Below are positions 45,063-58,748 of a DNA stretch of 64,000 bases, one piece after another. The notes under the pieces are model-generated. The model was not told the origin of the DNA and searched no databases. It worked only from the letters and a program-made list of their open reading frames with translations. Each line of letters begins with the position of its first letter. The first letter of the stretch is position 1. The stretch is taken from contig NZ_JADNRL010000019.1 of the NCBI RefSeq assembly GCF_015595025.1, forward strand, positions 741,521 through 805,520, read 5' to 3'. Position numbers and translations under genes: made by a program. The DNA is from Halomonas sp. KAO (GTDB taxonomy: Bacteria > Pseudomonadota > Gammaproteobacteria > Pseudomonadales > Halomonadaceae).

Positions 45063-45491
45063 TCAGCCCTTGCCGGCCTTCTTGCGTAGCTGCTGGATCG
45101 TACGCAGCTGGGCCACGGCTTCGGCCAGTTCGGCCGATGCCCGGGTGTAGTCCAGCTCGGCGGACTTGTCGTTGAGGTTCCTCAGCGCCTGCTGTCGAGC
45201 CTCTTCCGCCGCCGCCTCATCGAGGTCATGGGCACGGGTGGCCGAGTCGGCCAGGATGGTCACCACGTCCGGCTGGACTTCCATGAAGCCTCCCGAAACG
45301 TAGTAGTTCTCCTCCTGACCGCCATCATGAAGCACGCGCACCGGTCCCGGCTTGAGCTCGGTCAGCAGCGGGGTGTGACCGGGCAGGATGCCCAGCTCGC
45401 CCATGCGCCCGTTGGCGATGATCCGCTCGATCTGGCCGGAGAAGACTCCTTCCTCGGCGCTGACGATCTCGCACTTGAAGCTTTTCGTCAT
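45063..45491 (-). CDS. atpC: ATP synthase F1 subunit epsilon
   Basis: 142 residues: N-terminal beta-sandwich and C-terminal helical hairpin (EAAAEEARQQALRNLNDKSA) that can inhibit hydrolysis. Starts with the usual FKCEIVSAEEGVFSG and GELGILPGHTPLLTELKPG. Last gene of the atp operon, 25 bases after atpD. Confidence 0.97.
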   Translation of the reverse strand: MTKSFKCEIVSAEEGVFSGQIERIIANGRMGELGILPGHTPLLTELKPGPVRVLHDGGQEENYYVSGGFMEVQPDVVTILADSATRAHDLDEAAAEEARQQALRNLNDKSAELDYTRASAELAEAVAQLRTIQQLRKKAGKG

Positions 45492-45516
45492 GACGACGTC
45501 TCCCAGGTAGACGGGA

Positions 45517-46959
<1,443 letters not shown>

Positions 46960-47841
46960 TTATACGGCCGCGGCACCACCGACGATCTCGGAGATTTCCT
47001 GGGTAATGGCCGCCTGACGGGCCTTGTTGTACACCAGCTCCAGGTCGTCGATGAGATTGCCGGCGTTATCGGTGGCACTCTTCATGGCGATCATTCGGGC
47101 GGCCTGCTCACAGGCTCCGTTCTCGACCACCGCCTGGTAGACCTGCGATTCGACGAATCGCACCAGCAGGCTATCCAGCAGCGCCTTGGCATCCGGCTCA
47201 TACAGGTAGTCCCAGCTACCGGGACGCTTGTCTTCTTCGTCGTTCGAATCCGAGCCCATATCGGGTGACAGGGGCAACAGCTGACGGACCACCGGCTTCT
47301 GGGTCATGGTGTTGACGAACTCGTTGTACACCACGCACAGGCGGTCCAGCCGACCCTCGTCATAGGCATCCAGCATCACCTTCACACTGCCGATCAGATC
47401 CTCGACCTCGGGCGCTTCGCCCAGGCCGCTCTTCGCCGCGACGAGGTTGCCCCCGTAGCTTCTGAAGAAACTGCCGGCCTTGCTGCCCAGGGCACAGAAA
47501 TCCAGCTCGGCCCCCTGGTCATGCCACGCCTTGGCGTCCTTGGTCACGGCCTTGAACAGGTTGATGTTCAAGCCGCCACACAGGCCGCGGTCGGTGGACA
47601 CCACGATGTAGCCGACGCGCTCGACCTCACGCTCGACCATCCAGGGGTGGCGGTACTCGGGGTTGGCATCGGCGACATGCGCGACCACGTTGCGAATCTG
47701 ACGCGCATAGGGCTGGCTGGACTTCATCAGGTCCTGGGCCTTGCGCATCTTCGACGCCGCGACCATTTCCATGGCGCTGGTGATCTTCTGCGTGTTCTTG
47801 ATGCTCCCGATCTGGGTGCGTATCTCTTTTGCAGCTGCCAT
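46960..47841 (-). CDS. atpG: ATP synthase F1 subunit gamma
   Basis: Rotor shaft, 293 residues. Coiled-coil N-terminus [20 protein letters not shown] and C-terminus [19 protein letters not shown] are conserved. An insert near [14 protein letters not shown] around residue 205 is somewhat more charged than in E. coli. ATG 47841. Confidence 0.98.
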   Translation of the reverse strand: MAAAKEIRTQIGSIKNTQKITSAMEMVAASKMRKAQDLMKSSQPYARQIRNVVAHVADANPEYRHPWMVEREVERVGYIVVSTDRGLCGGLNINLFKAVTKDAKAWHDQGAELDFCALGSKAGSFFRSYGGNLVAAKSGLGEAPEVEDLIGSVKVMLDAYDEGRLDRLCVVYNEFVNTMTQKPVVRQLLPLSPDMGSDSNDEEDKRPGSWDYLYEPDAKALLDSLLVRFVESQVYQAVVENGACEQAARMIAMKSATDNAGNLIDDLELVYNKARQAAITQEISEIVGGAAAV

Positions 47842-47912
47842 AGCGATCTACTCCGTTCGTGGCACTCAGTAAGCTCCAGGGCCCATCCCGCGGGCGGGAT
47901 GGGCCAACGGGA

Positions 47913-49457
47913 TTACCAGCTCTGAGTGGCCTTGAACTTCTCGAGACCCTCTTTCAGTCCGTCCTGGATCTCGCTGTTGTAGTCGCCGGTCTGGTTGATC
48001 TTGTCGAGCAGCTCGGCGTATTCGGCCTTCATGAAGTCGCGCAGGGCACGCTCGAAGTCCAGAACCTTGTTGACCTCGACCTCCTCCAGATGGCCCTCGT
48101 TGGCGGCATACAGGGAGAGTGCCATCTCGGCCACGGACATCGGCGCATACTGGCTCTGCTTCATCAGCTCGGTGACACGCTGACCGTGCTCCAGCTGCTT
48201 GCGGGTCGCCTCGTCCAGATCGGAAGCGAACTGGGCGAAGGCCGCCAGCTCACGGTACTGGGCCAGGGCCAGACGCACGCTGCCGCCGAGCTTCTTGATG
48301 ATCTTGGTCTGGGCGGAACCACCGACACGGGAGACCGAGAGACCGGCGTTGATGGCCGGACGGATGCCCGAGTTGAACAGGTCGGTCTCGAGGAAGATCT
48401 GACCGTCGGTGATCGAGATCACGTTGGTCGGAACGAAGGCCGAGACGTCACCACCCTGGGTCTCGATGATCGGCAGCGCCGTCAGCGAGCCGGTCTTGCC
48501 CTTCACCTCGCCGTTGGTGAACTTCTCGACGTAGTCGGCGTTCACGCGTGCCGCGCGCTCCAGCAGGCGGGAGTGGAGGTAGAAGACATCACCGGGATAG
48601 GCTTCACGGCCCGGCGGACGACGCAGCAGCAGGGAGACCTGACGATAGGCCACGGCCTGCTTGGAGAGGTCGTCGTAGACGATCAGGGCGTCTTCACCGC
48701 GATCGCGGAAGTACTCGCCCATGGTGCAACCGGAGTAGGCCGCGAGGAACTGCATCGGGGCCGGATCGGCGGCGCCGGCGGCGACCACGATGGTGTGCTC
48801 CATGGCGCCATGCTCTTCGAGCTTGCGCACCACGTTGGCGATGGTCGACTGCTTCTGACCGATGGCCACGTAGACACAGGTGACGCCGGTGCCTTTCTGG
48901 TTGATGATGGCATCGATGGCGATCGCCGACTTGCCGATCTGGCGGTCACCGATGATCAGCTCACGCTGGCCGCGGCCGATCGGCACCATGGCGTCGATGG
49001 ACTTGAAGCCGGTCTGGATCGGCTCGTCGACGGACTGACGGGTGATGACGCCGGGGGCGACCTTTTCCACCGCGTCGGTCAGCTTGGCGTTGAGCTCGCC
49101 CTTGCCGTCGATGGGATTGCCCAGCGCATCGACCACGCGCCCGCACAGCTCGGGGCCCACCGGCACCTCGAGGATGCGTCCGGTGCACTGGGCGGTCATG
49201 CCCTCTTCAAGCTGCAGGTAGTCGCCAAGCACCACGGCGCCCACGGAGTCACGCTCGAGGTTGAGCACCATGCCGTAGATGCTGCCGGGGAACTCGATCA
49301 TTTCACCGAACATCGCGTCTTCGAGGCCGTGTACTTTCACGATGCCGTCGGAAACGCTGACGATGGTGCCCTGATTACGGGCTTCGGATGCGACATCCAG
49401 CTTTTCGATACGCTGCTTGATGATGTCGCTGATCTCGGAAGGATTCAGTTGCTGCAT
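47913..49457 (-). CDS. atpA: ATP synthase F1 subunit alpha
   Basis: 514 residues (513 in E. coli). Regulatory nucleotide-binding subunit. The P-loop reads [13 protein letters not shown], where E. coli has GDRQTGKTALAID; the GK[ST] core is intact. [21 protein letters not shown] and [16 protein letters not shown] hold the arginine-finger region. Starts 16 bases after atpH. Confidence 0.98.
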   Translation of the reverse strand: MQQLNPSEISDIIKQRIEKLDVASEARNQGTIVSVSDGIVKVHGLEDAMFGEMIEFPGSIYGMVLNLERDSVGAVVLGDYLQLEEGMTAQCTGRILEVPVGPELCGRVVDALGNPIDGKGELNAKLTDAVEKVAPGVITRQSVDEPIQTGFKSIDAMVPIGRGQRELIIGDRQIGKSAIAIDAIINQKGTGVTCVYVAIGQKQSTIANVVRKLEEHGAMEHTIVVAAGAADPAPMQFLAAYSGCTMGEYFRDRGEDALIVYDDLSKQAVAYRQVSLLLRRPPGREAYPGDVFYLHSRLLERAARVNADYVEKFTNGEVKGKTGSLTALPIIETQGGDVSAFVPTNVISITDGQIFLETDLFNSGIRPAINAGLSVSRVGGSAQTKIIKKLGGSVRLALAQYRELAAFAQFASDLDEATRKQLEHGQRVTELMKQSQYAPMSVAEMALSLYAANEGHLEEVEVNKVLDFERALRDFMKAEYAELLDKINQTGDYNSEIQDGLKEGLEKFKATQSW

Positions 49458-49473
49458 GCCATGTCCCTCAGAC

Positions 49474-50010
49474 TCAGGCGGTAAGGGCTTCGGAAAGGCG
49501 GCTCAATCGACCACGCACCGACCCGTCGATGACGGTATCGCCGGCACGCAGGATGACACCACCGAGAAGCTCGGGATCCACCTGAGTGGTAATGGAGATT
49601 TCGCGATTCAGGCGCTTCTTGAGCGCGCCGGAGAGCTTGTCCTGCTGGGCCTTGGTGAGCTTGTAGGCCGACACCACGGTAACGTCGACGCGCTTCTCGT
49701 GATCGGCGAGCAGCGTCTCGAACTGTTCGCCGATAGCGGCCAGGGCCGGCAGGCGCCCCTTCTCACCCAGGGTGTTGAGGAAGCGGCTAGCCGCCTCATC
49801 GAGGTCGACCTCCGCCAGCTCGACCACCAGGGCCACCTTGCGCTCTACGTCGAGCTTGGGGCTGGCGAGAAGCTTGAGTGCCTCACGGCTCGTTACCACC
49901 ATGGCCAGCTTGCTCAGCCAGTCGGACCAGGTATCCAGCGTCTGGTGATCGCGTGCGTACTCGAACGCCGCCTTGGCATAGGGCCTGGCGACGGTAGACA
50001 GTTCCGCCAT
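49474..50010 (-). CDS. atpH: ATP synthase F1 subunit delta
   Basis: 178 residues, stator protein linking F1 alpha to the b subunit. [19 protein letters not shown] is the family start and the C-terminal segment [20 protein letters not shown] is conserved. ATG 50010, 11 bases after atpF. Confidence 0.97.
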   Translation of the reverse strand: MAELSTVARPYAKAAFEYARDHQTLDTWSDWLSKLAMVVTSREALKLLASPKLDVERKVALVVELAEVDLDEAASRFLNTLGEKGRLPALAAIGEQFETLLADHEKRVDVTVVSAYKLTKAQQDKLSGALKKRLNREISITTQVDPELLGGVILRAGDTVIDGSVRGRLSRLSEALTA

Positions 50011-50021
50011 GGATCACCTCC

Positions 50022-50492
50022 TCACAGTTCGGCAGCAAGCTTGTCGAGCAGCTTGCGATGGGCCTTTTCGTCGATGGAGGCTTCCAGGACACGCTCGGCA
50101 CCGGTGACCGCCAGGCTGGACACCTGGGCACGCAACTCGTCCTTGGCGCGATTGACTTCCTGCTCGATCTCGGCACGAGCGGAGGCGACGATACGCTCGC
50201 CTTCGACGCGGGCCTGCTCACGGGCCTCCTCGACCATCTGGGAGGAACGCTTGTTGGCCTGCTCGAGAATCTGTGAAGCCTGTTCCTTGCTTTCACGCAG
50301 CGTCTGCTCGGCGCGCTCCTGGGCGAGTTCCAGGTCGCGCGATGCACGGCTGGCCGCATCCAGGCCGTCAGCAATCTTCTTCTGGCGCTCATGAAGCGCA
50401 TTGCTGATCGGTGGCCACACGTACTTTATGCAGAACCAGACAAAGATCGCGAAGGCGATCGTCTGCCCGATCAGCGTCATGTTGATATTCAC
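50022..50492 (-). CDS. atpF: ATP synthase F0 subunit b
   Basis: 156 residues (same as E. coli). One N-terminal membrane helix ([20 protein letters not shown]), the family WPPI bend, then a long charged coiled coil forming the peripheral stalk. Downstream of atpE by 76 bases with an intervening hairpin. Confidence 0.97.
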   Translation of the reverse strand: MNINMTLIGQTIAFAIFVWFCIKYVWPPISNALHERQKKIADGLDAASRASRDLELAQERAEQTLRESKEQASQILEQANKRSSQMVEEAREQARVEGERIVASARAEIEQEVNRAKDELRAQVSSLAVTGAERVLEASIDEKAHRKLLDKLAAEL

Positions 50493-50536
50493 GGGGCGGT
50501 ACCTCTGACAGGTTCGTGTTGTCCGGAAACAAGCAA

Positions 50537-50557
50537 ACCGAGCGCCGTGCGCTCGGT
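50537..50557 (-). promoter_or_regulatory. Hairpin between atpE and atpF
   Basis: ACCGAGCGC (50537-50545) and GCGCTCGGT (50549-50557) form a perfect 9-bp stem with a 3-base loop 12 bases after the atpE stop. It could stabilise the atpE mRNA end or attenuate, helping to set the high c-subunit level. Confidence 0.5.
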
Positions 50558-50568
50558 GCTGTCATGCA

Positions 50569-50855
<287 letters not shown>

Positions 50856-50874
50856 TGTTGCAAGGGGTTCGACT

Positions 50875-52117
<1,243 letters not shown>

Positions 52118-52172
52118 CGTTTTCTCGCCGGATCCTTGGGTCGAGCCTGGCACAAGGCCAAAATCACCGCGG

Positions 52173-52201
52173 ATTATAGGGAAGCCCCGCCGGCGCTTCA
52201 A
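52173..52201 (-). promoter_or_regulatory. Sigma-70 promoter of the atp operon
   Basis: TTGAAG (-35, 52201-52196), 17-base spacer, TATAAT (-10, 52178-52173) on the minus strand; a near-consensus pair. The transcript would begin about 50 bases before atpI. Confidence 0.85.
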
Positions 52202-52258
52202 CTGAGGTGGCAGGCTTTCCCCGTGATTTTCGGTCATTTTTCGACCAAAGGTGCAAAA

Positions 52259-52270
52259 GTTGTCGACAAC
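52259..52270. promoter_or_regulatory. Perfect palindrome GTTGTCGACAAC
   Basis: A 12-base perfect palindrome between the parB stop and the atp promoter (58 bases upstream of the -35). It may be a regulator site; no known motif assigned. Confidence 0.35.
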
Positions 52271-52294
52271 CTGACGTGCATCATGCCACAACGG

Positions 52295-53212
52295 CTAGCG
52301 AATGTGCTCGAGGATCCCATCCAGCTCATCGAGACTCGAGTAGCGGATGGTCACTCGGCCCTTGCCGCCACGGCCATGCTGGATCTTCACCGGGGCGCCG
52401 AGGAGCTCGCCCAGACGAGTCTCCAGTCGGGTGACGTCCGGGCTGGGCGGTGCCGGCTCGGCCTTGCCGGGCTGTCCCTCGGCAAGCCGCTTCACCAGTG
52501 CCTCGGTCGCGCGCACGGTCAGGTCCTGATTGACCACCTCGTGGGCGGCCTTGCGCTGCTTGGCAGCCGGCAGGACCAGCAGGGCACGTGCATGACCCAT
52601 GTCGAGGTCGCCACGCTCCAGCAGGGTCTGCACCTCGGGGTCGAGGGCCAGCAGCCGCAGCAGGTTGGTGACCTGGGTGCGGGACTTGCCCACCGCGTCG
52701 GCCACCTGCTGCTGGGTAAGCTCGAACTCCTCCAGCAGCCGCTTGAGGGCCATGGCCTCCTCGACCGGGTTGAGGTTCTCGCGCTGGATATTTTCGATCA
52801 GCGCCAGGGCCAGCGCGACCTCGTCGCTTACCTCGCGAACCACCGCGGGAATGACATCGAGTTCGGCCAGCTGGGCGGCACGCCAGCGGCGCTCCCCGGC
52901 AATGATCTCGTAGCGGTCCTGGGACACGGGGCGCACCACGATGGGCTGCATCACCCCTTGGGCTCGAATCGAGTCGGCCAGCTCCTCCAGCGCCTCGGGC
53001 TGAATATCGCGGCGTGGCTGGTACTTGCCGCGGGAAAGCTGGCCTAGCGGCAGCCGCTCGAGACGCTCGACCGGTTCCGGCTCGGTGGCAGGGTTGCTCG
53101 ACACCTCATCGTCATCAAGTTCCACCTCGGGCAGGTCGAGGCTCTCGCGGCGGCGGGCATTACCACCGATCAGGGCATCCAGGCCGCGTCCCAGGGCGCG
53201 TTTACGCGTCAT
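52295..53212 (-). CDS. parB: Chromosome-partitioning protein ParB
   Basis: 305 residues: N-terminal nuclease/CTPase region with GRGLDALIGG, QPRRDIQ, IIAGERRWRAAQLA, a central helix-turn-helix (FELTQQQVADAVGKSRTQVTNLLRLL, seen in two blocks) that binds parS, and a C-terminal dimer domain. ATG 53212 with GGGAAAG upstream. With ParA it segregates the chromosome. Its parS sites are not recognised by eye in this window. Confidence 0.97.
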   Translation of the reverse strand: MTRKRALGRGLDALIGGNARRRESLDLPEVELDDDEVSSNPATEPEPVERLERLPLGQLSRGKYQPRRDIQPEALEELADSIRAQGVMQPIVVRPVSQDRYEIIAGERRWRAAQLAELDVIPAVVREVSDEVALALALIENIQRENLNPVEEAMALKRLLEEFELTQQQVADAVGKSRTQVTNLLRLLALDPEVQTLLERGDLDMGHARALLVLPAAKQRKAAHEVVNQDLTVRATEALVKRLAEGQPGKAEPAPPSPDVTRLETRLGELLGAPVKIQHGRGGKGRVTIRYSSLDELDGILEHIR

Positions 53213-53248
53213 CGACTTTCCCTCATCACTGATGTTGCACAACAGGAG

Positions 53249-54019
53249 TTACAGCGACAGGCGCCGAATCAGTTCCTTGGCCAGCACCCGGTGGGCCTGG
53301 CTCCCCCGCGAGAAGCGCGCATACTTGGTCACCGGCAGGCCATGGCTGGGCGCCTCGGCGACCCGCACGTTGCGGGGAATGGTGGCCTTGAGCAGGGTCT
53401 CGCCGAAGTAGTCGCGCAGCTGCTTGGTGATGTCGCGGGTCAGGCTGTTACGGGCATCGAACATGGTACGCAGGATGCCGAAGATCTCGAGCCCGGGGTT
53501 CACGCTGTCCTTGATCTGCTCCACGGTGTCGAGCAGCGCGGAGAGCCCCTCCAGGGCGTAGAACTCACACTGCAGCGGTATCAGCACCCCATGGGCCGCT
53601 GTCAGGCCATTGACGGTCAGCATGTTGAGCGACGGGGGGCAGTCGATCAGCACCACGTCATACTCGTCTGCCACTGCCGACAGGGCGTTCTCCAGGCAGC
53701 GCTCGCGTCCCGCCTCTCTGTCCAGCAGGGCGACCTCGGCGGCGGTCAGGTCACCGTTGCCCGGCAGTAAGGCATAGCCCGCCTCGGGACAGTCGAGGAT
53801 CACTCCGGTGGCATCACGCTCGCCGAGCAACACCTCGAGCACGCTGCCATCCAGGTCATGCTTGTCGATGCCACTGCCCATGGTCGCATGGCCCTGAGGG
53901 TCGAGATCGACCAGCAGCACACGGCGATCCAGGGCCGCCAGGCTGGCGGCGAGATTGACCGCGGTGGTGGTCTTGCCGACGCCACCTTTCTGGTTGGTCA
54001 GGGCGATGATCTTGGTCAC
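53249..54019 (-). CDS. parA: Chromosome-partitioning ATPase ParA (Soj)
   Basis: Deviant Walker ATPase, 256 residues. Walker A KGGVGKTTTAVNLA, DLDPQGHATMG and DCPPSL are all present. GTG 54019 with GGAG six bases upstream is preferred to TTG 54025. It works with ParB; located between rsmG and parB, the standard order. Confidence 0.97.
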   Translation of the reverse strand: MTKIIALTNQKGGVGKTTTAVNLAASLAALDRRVLLVDLDPQGHATMGSGIDKHDLDGSVLEVLLGERDATGVILDCPEAGYALLPGNGDLTAAEVALLDREAGRERCLENALSAVADEYDVVLIDCPPSLNMLTVNGLTAAHGVLIPLQCEFYALEGLSALLDTVEQIKDSVNPGLEIFGILRTMFDARNSLTRDITKQLRDYFGETLLKATIPRNVRVAEAPSHGLPVTKYARFSRGSQAHRVLAKELIRRLSL

Positions 54020-54050
54020 GGGCAACTCCGTTGCGGGGAAACGCGGGTTG

Positions 54051-54701
54051 TCAGGGTGCCGGGGCTTGTGTCCGGCGCTCTAGCACCACCAGCAGGCGAG
54101 TGCCGACATCAAAGGGCACCTCGAGGCGGTGATGGGCCACCGGGATGATCTCAGCCGGCAGCTCGGCCAGCTCCTCGTCCACGGAGGGCCCCTTCATGGC
54201 CAGCCATTGGCCACCGGCCACCACTCGCTCACGGGTCAGCGCGACGAAGTCGCCAAGACTGGCGAACGCTCGGGAGATCACCTGGTCATAGCGCTCCTCG
54301 AAGGCCTCTATCCGCGCCTGTTCCGGCGTTACATTCGTGAGCCCCAGCTCCATCGCCGCCTGACGCTGGAAGCGAACCTTCTTGCCGTTGCTGTCGAGCA
54401 GGGTTACCTCGAGGTCAGGCCTGAGGATCGCCAGCACCAACCCGGGAAAGCCCGGCCCGGCGCCCACGTCCAGCAGTGTTCGCCCGCTCACGTAGGGCAG
54501 CACCGCGGCGCTGTCCAGCAGGTGGCGCGAGACCATCTCCTCGGCCGAGCGTATCGCGGTGAGGTTATAGGCGCGGTTCCACTTGTGCAACAACCCGACC
54601 AGCGCGAGCAGCTGGCGACGCTGCTCGGGATCGACGCTGATCTCCAGCTGTTTGAGCCCCTCGTCGAGTCTCGTCTCCACCATGCCCTGTGACTCCATCA
54701 T
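54051..54701 (-). CDS. rsmG: 16S rRNA (guanine(527)-N(7))-methyltransferase RsmG
   Basis: 216 residues. SAM motif [17 protein letters not shown], upstream [24 protein letters not shown] in two parts, and [11 protein letters not shown] are conserved. Formerly GidB. Start ATG overlaps the mnmG stop by four bases, so coupled. Confidence 0.97.
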   Translation of the reverse strand: MMESQGMVETRLDEGLKQLEISVDPEQRRQLLALVGLLHKWNRAYNLTAIRSAEEMVSRHLLDSAAVLPYVSGRTLLDVGAGPGFPGLVLAILRPDLEVTLLDSNGKKVRFQRQAAMELGLTNVTPEQARIEAFEERYDQVISRAFASLGDFVALTRERVVAGGQWLAMKGPSVDEELAELPAEIIPVAHHRLEVPFDVGTRLLVVLERRTQAPAP

Positions 54702-56602
54702 GCGTTGGCCACCTTGTGATCATCGAGGAGTCGACGCTTCTTGAGGTGAATCAGCAGGATCGATATCGCTGCGGGCGTGATGCCTGAGATCCGCGAGGCC
54801 TGTGCAAGCGTCTCGGGACGCGCCTCCTCCAGCTTCTGACGAATCTCATGCGACAGCCCATCGACCCGGGTGTAGTCGAGATCAGCGGGCAACGGCGTCG
54901 CCTCGTGGCGCTTCAGCTTGGCGATCTCGTCGCGCTGGCGATCGATATACCCCTGGTACTTGGCCTGGATCTGCACCTGCTCGGCCACTGCCTCGTCGCT
55001 CACCGCCTGACCCTCGATGCCCGGAAGTCCCGCCACATCGCCATAGCCGAGTTCGGGACGCTTGAGCAGGTCCATCAGGCTGTACTCCCGGGTCAGCGCC
55101 TTGCCGGTCCTCTCGGTGATGATACCCGCCGCGACACTGTCGGGCTGGACCCAGCTGGCCTTGAGCCGGGCGCTTTCACGCTCGATGGCCTCGCGCTTCT
55201 CGCTGAAGGCCGCCCAGCGTACGTCATCCACCAGCCCGAGCTTGCGGCCCATCTCGGTGAGACGGAGGTCGGCGTTGTCTTCGCGAAGCAGCAGGCGGTA
55301 CTCGGCGCGGGAGGTGAACATCCGGTAGGGCTCTCGGGTGCCGAGCGTGATCAGGTCATCCACCAGCACGCCGAGATAGGCCTCGTCGCGTCCGGGGCAC
55401 CAGGTATCGAGCCCCTGTGCACGGCGGGCGGCATTGAGACCCGCCAGCAGTCCCTGGGCACCGGCCTCCTCGTAGCCGGTGGTGCCATTGATCTGCCCGG
55501 CGAAGAACAGGTTGGAGATGAACCGGGTCTCCAGCGAATGCCTGAGGTCACGCGGGTCGAAGAAGTCGTACTCGATGGCGTAGCCGGGCCGGGTGATATG
55601 GGCATTCTCGAGCCCCTTCATGGAGCGGACGACCTGCAGCTGCACATCGAAGGGCAGTGAGGTCGAGATGCCATTGGGGTAGAGCTCATGGGTATCGAGC
55701 CCCTCGGGCTCGATGAAGACCTGATGGCTTGCCTTGTCGGCGAAACGGTGGACCTTGTCCTCGATGGAGGGGCAGTAGCGTGGACCGACCCCCTCGATCG
55801 TCCCGGAGTACATCGGCGAGCGATCGAGGTTGGCATGGATGATCTCGTGGCTGCGCTCGTTGGTATGGGCGATATGACAGCTTACCTGGCGGGGGTGCTG
55901 CTCACGGCTGCCCATGAACGACATTACCGGGGTGGGCGAATCACCGGGCTGCTCCTCCAGCTGGGAGAAGTCCAGGCTACGCGCATCGAGGCGCGGGGGG
56001 GTGCCGGTCTTGAGACGATCGACCCGGAACGGCAGGGCACGCAGACGATTGGCCAGGCGGTTCGAGGGCGGATCACCGGCACGGCCTCCGTGGGTGCTGT
56101 CGAGTCCGATATGGATGACGCCACCGAGGAAGGTACCGGTGCACAGCACCACGGTTTCGCCGTGAAAACGAATACCGGTCTCGGTGACCACACCGCGTAC
56201 CTGGTCGTTATCGACGATCAGGTCACCGGCGGCCTGCTGGAACAGCGTCAGGTTCGGCTGGTTCTCCAGCAGGCCACGAATGGCCGCCTTGTAGCGCACT
56301 CGGTCGGCCTGGGCACGGGTCGCCCGCACGGCAGGCCCCTTGCGGGCATTCAGCACGCGGAACTGGATGCCTCCCAGGTCGGTGGCCTGTGCCATGGCTC
56401 CGCCCAGTGCATCGATCTCCTTAACCAGATGGCTCTTGCCGATGCCCCCGATGGCCGGATTGCAGGACATCTGCCCGAGGGTCTCGATGTTGTGGGTCAG
56501 CAGCAGGGTTCGAGAGCCCATGCGAGCAGCGGCCAGGGCGGCTTCGGTTCCCGCATGGCCGCCGCCGATGACGATGACGTCGAAGCGGTCGGGGTAATCC
56601 AA
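54698..56602 (-). CDS. mnmG: tRNA uridine-5-carboxymethylaminomethyl synthesis enzyme MnmG (GidA)
   Basis: FAD-dependent partner of MnmE that modifies wobble uridines. The frame has 667 codons to 56701, but family alignment starts at [24 protein letters not shown] at 56602, six bases after a TGAGG box, starts exactly there and gives 634 residues (629 in E. coli). ATGs at 56614 and 56623 are alternatives. Motifs [26 protein letters not shown], and [15 protein letters not shown] confirm it. The gene borders the replication origin. mnmE is not nearby. Confidence 0.93.
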   Translation of the reverse strand: MDYPDRFDVIVIGGGHAGTEAALAAARMGSRTLLLTHNIETLGQMSCNPAIGGIGKSHLVKEIDALGGAMAQATDLGGIQFRVLNARKGPAVRATRAQADRVRYKAAIRGLLENQPNLTLFQQAAGDLIVDNDQVRGVVTETGIRFHGETVVLCTGTFLGGVIHIGLDSTHGGRAGDPPSNRLANRLRALPFRVDRLKTGTPPRLDARSLDFSQLEEQPGDSPTPVMSFMGSREQHPRQVSCHIAHTNERSHEIIHANLDRSPMYSGTIEGVGPRYCPSIEDKVHRFADKASHQVFIEPEGLDTHELYPNGISTSLPFDVQLQVVRSMKGLENAHITRPGYAIEYDFFDPRDLRHSLETRFISNLFFAGQINGTTGYEEAGAQGLLAGLNAARRAQGLDTWCPGRDEAYLGVLVDDLITLGTREPYRMFTSRAEYRLLLREDNADLRLTEMGRKLGLVDDVRWAAFSEKREAIERESARLKASWVQPDSVAAGIITERTGKALTREYSLMDLLKRPELGYGDVAGLPGIEGQAVSDEAVAEQVQIQAKYQGYIDRQRDEIAKLKRHEATPLPADLDYTRVDGLSHEIRQKLEEARPETLAQASRISGITPAAISILLIHLKKRRLLDDHKVANA

Positions 56603-56669
56603 GGTGCACCTCATTGGCGCCATGGCGCCTGTCTTGCGAACTAGGGATGAAATCAGCCCGCCAGTATAA

Positions 56670-57075
56670 ACCTCCTGTGGGTAATCGTCAGGGTTTTCCA
56701 CACCCTGGTCGCCGGTGTGTTTTTCTCCTTACCGACTATTAATTAATATCAGTATATAAATAAAGAAGTTCTGTAATGGTTGTAACTACTGGTGTGGACA
56801 ATATCTGTGGATAACCAATTCCTCTCCTTTCTGATTAGTGACTTGCATTGTTGACCACGGCGAGGAGAAGAGGCTGACAGCCTGCGGATGAGCGGCGAAA
56901 AGCCTGTGGATGGAGTGCCGGCTTGTCCACAACGGCAACCCCTCACCGCTTTTCCACCGTCGGCTACCTGGCTTGTGCCCGCGGCTGTGAACAACCACCG
57001 CAGTTATCCACGAATCCCTCAGGCGCGGGCCCTGGAGCCGAAATTCAGGAGATCAGAAGAAATTCTGTCCACAGC
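56670..57075. other. oriC: Chromosomal replication origin oriC (predicted)
   Basis: About 400 bases without a gene beside mnmG. DnaA-box-like 9-mers: TTATCCACA (56806-56814, minus, perfect), TTTTCCACA (56694-56702, plus), TTGTCCACA (56793-56801 minus; 56923-56931 plus), and one- or two-mismatch variants at 56676-56684, 56905-56913, 56950-56958, 56986-56994, 57004-57012 and 57065-57073. An AT-rich tract at 56737-56770 fits an unwinding element. Only one GATC is seen, so Dam/SeqA-type control is unlikely. Adjacent parAB-rsmG-mnmG supports the call. Confidence 0.9.
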
Positions 57076-57079
57076 CAAA

Positions 57080-57114
57080 AAAATGGCCCAGCCGCGATGC
57101 GGCTGGGCCATTTT
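57080..57114. terminator. Strong bidirectional terminator between oriC and glnQ
   Basis: 16-bp perfect stem (57080-57095 with 57099-57114), loop GAT, flanked by A-rich and T-rich runs (AAAAAAA and TTTTTCCTTT), thus working for both strands. It ends the glnHPQ transcript before the origin. Confidence 0.95.
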
Positions 57115-57165
57115 TCCTTTCCTCACGAGCAGGGCTCACGAACAGCTCTTATAGACAGGACAGTC

Positions 57166-57933
57166 TCAGTGCTTGAGCACCCGCGAGAGGAAGCTGCGGG
57201 TACGCTCATCGTTGGGGCTATCGAAGATCTTCTCGGGGGGCGCCACCTCGGCGATCTCACCCTTGTGGACATAGATGACCCGATCGGCGACTTCCCGAGC
57301 GAACCCCATCTCATGGGTGACGATGATCATGGTCATGCCTTCCCGGGCCAGCTCACGCATGGCGTCGAGCACCTCGCCGATCATCTCGGGGTCGAGTGCG
57401 GAAGTCGGCTCGTCGAACAGCATCAGCCGTGGTTCCATGGCCAGCGCCCTGGCCAGGGCAACACGCTGTTGCTGGCCACCGGAGAGCTGGGTCGGATACT
57501 TCTCGGACTGATCGGCGATCCCGACGCGCTCGAGCAGACGTTCGGCGGTTTCCACCGCGTCCTCCTCGCTCCAGCCACGCACCTTCATGGGGGCCAGGGT
57601 GACGTTGTCGCGCACGCTCAGATGGGGAAAGAGGTTGAACTGCTGGAACACCATGCCCACCTCCGTGCGGATCCTCTGCAGCGCGCGGCCGCTCTTGCCG
57701 TGGGGAGTGAGCTCGTTGCCGTCCACATCGATATGGCCATCCTGAAACTCCTCCAGGCCATTGATGCAGCGAATCAGGGTCGACTTTCCGGAGCCACTGG
57801 CGCCGATGATCACCACCACCTCACCGGGCATGACCTCCAGGTCGATCTCCTTCAGAACGTGCAGATTGCCGAAGTGCTTGTTGACCTTCTCCATGCGTAC
57901 GATGGCGGAGGTCGTCTTCTCTTTCTGGGTCAT
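57166..57933 (-). CDS. glnQ: Amino-acid ABC transporter ATP-binding protein (GlnQ-like)
   Basis: 255 residues. Walker [18 protein letters not shown]-loop [13 protein letters not shown], signature [16 protein letters not shown], Walker [16 protein letters not shown]-loop VTHEMGFA: a polar amino-acid importer ATPase. It follows the permease by 33 bases. Glutamine as substrate is suggested by the binding protein. Confidence 0.93.
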   Translation of the reverse strand: MTQKEKTTSAIVRMEKVNKHFGNLHVLKEIDLEVMPGEVVVIIGASGSGKSTLIRCINGLEEFQDGHIDVDGNELTPHGKSGRALQRIRTEVGMVFQQFNLFPHLSVRDNVTLAPMKVRGWSEEDAVETAERLLERVGIADQSEKYPTQLSGGQQQRVALARALAMEPRLMLFDEPTSALDPEMIGEVLDAMRELAREGMTMIIVTHEMGFAREVADRVIYVHKGEIAEVAPPEKIFDSPNDERTRSFLSRVLKH

Positions 57934-57966
57934 GTGTTGGCCCTCACTTGCTCTTTGTTAACCCCG

Positions 57967-58635
57967 TCACTGGCCGACCAGGCCGCGACGCTCGAGCTGG
58001 CGCAGCAGGATCGACAGGGTCCAGGTGATGGCCAGATAGAGCATTGCCACCATCAGGTAGACCTCCATGGCGGTGAAGGTGGTGGCGATATAGATCTGGC
58101 CCTGTCGCACCAGCTCGCCGACCCCGATCACGGAGAACAGCGAGGTATCCTTGATGCTGATGATCGCCTGGTTGCCTAGTGGCGGGATCATGCGACGCAG
58201 GGCCTGAGGCCAGATCACGTAACGGAATGCCTGGGTACGCGACAGCCCAAGGGAGAGTGAGGCTTCGCGCTGGCCACGTTCTATAGACTGCACGCCACCA
58301 CGAACCACCTCGGAGATGTAGGCACCGGAGTTGACGGCGATGGCGGCAATGCCGGCGGTCAGGGCGTTGATCGGTTCACCGAGAATCTGCGGCAGGCCGT
58401 AGAAGATGAACAGTACCTGTACCAGGATCGGGGTGCCCCGAAACACTTCGATATAGAAGATGGCGGGCAGGCGCAGCCAGACGACCGGGCTGATGCGCAT
58501 AAGGCCGAAGACGATGCCGATCACGAAGCCGATGGCGAGACCGCCGAAGGAGATCAGCAGCGTCCAGGGAACGCCCGGCAACAGGTGTGGTATCGAGCTG
58601 AAGGCGGCCGCCCAGTCGAATTGAAAGGTCACGTC
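57967..58635 (-). CDS. glnP: Amino-acid ABC transporter permease (GlnP-like)
   Basis: 222 residues from GTG 58635, which has GGAGAA ten bases upstream; GTG 58668 is the longer alternative. HisM/GlnP-type permease with about five helices, IEVFRGTPILVQVLFIFYGLP, and the coupling loop EASLSLGLSRTQAFRYVIWPQALR in two parts. Likely forms a dimer in the importer with GlnQ. Confidence 0.92.
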   Translation of the reverse strand, partial: DVTFQFDWAAAFSSIPHLLPGVPWTLLISFGGLAIGFVIGIVFGLMRISPVVWLRLPAIFYIEVFRGTPILVQVLFIFYGLPQILGEPINALTAGIAAIAVNSGAYISEVVRGGVQSIERGQREASLSLGLSRTQAFRYVIWPQALRRMIPPLGNQAIISIKDTSLFSVIGVGELVRQGQIYIATTFTAMEVYLMVAMLYLAITWTLSILLRQLERRGLVGQ

Positions 58636-58748
58636 CACGAGAAGTTCTCCGGGAGTGTTAAACGACACGGGGCCGGGTGGTCATGCCGCCCGGCCCCGCG
58701 GATACTCGCGTCGCCCGGGGGGCGACGATATCGGGAGGGGGAGCCGCC

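Noticed and set aside
52295-57165. parS site for ParB
   Set aside because: I found no TGTTCCACGTGGAACA-like 16-mer by eye near parAB or oriC; a computer scan is needed.
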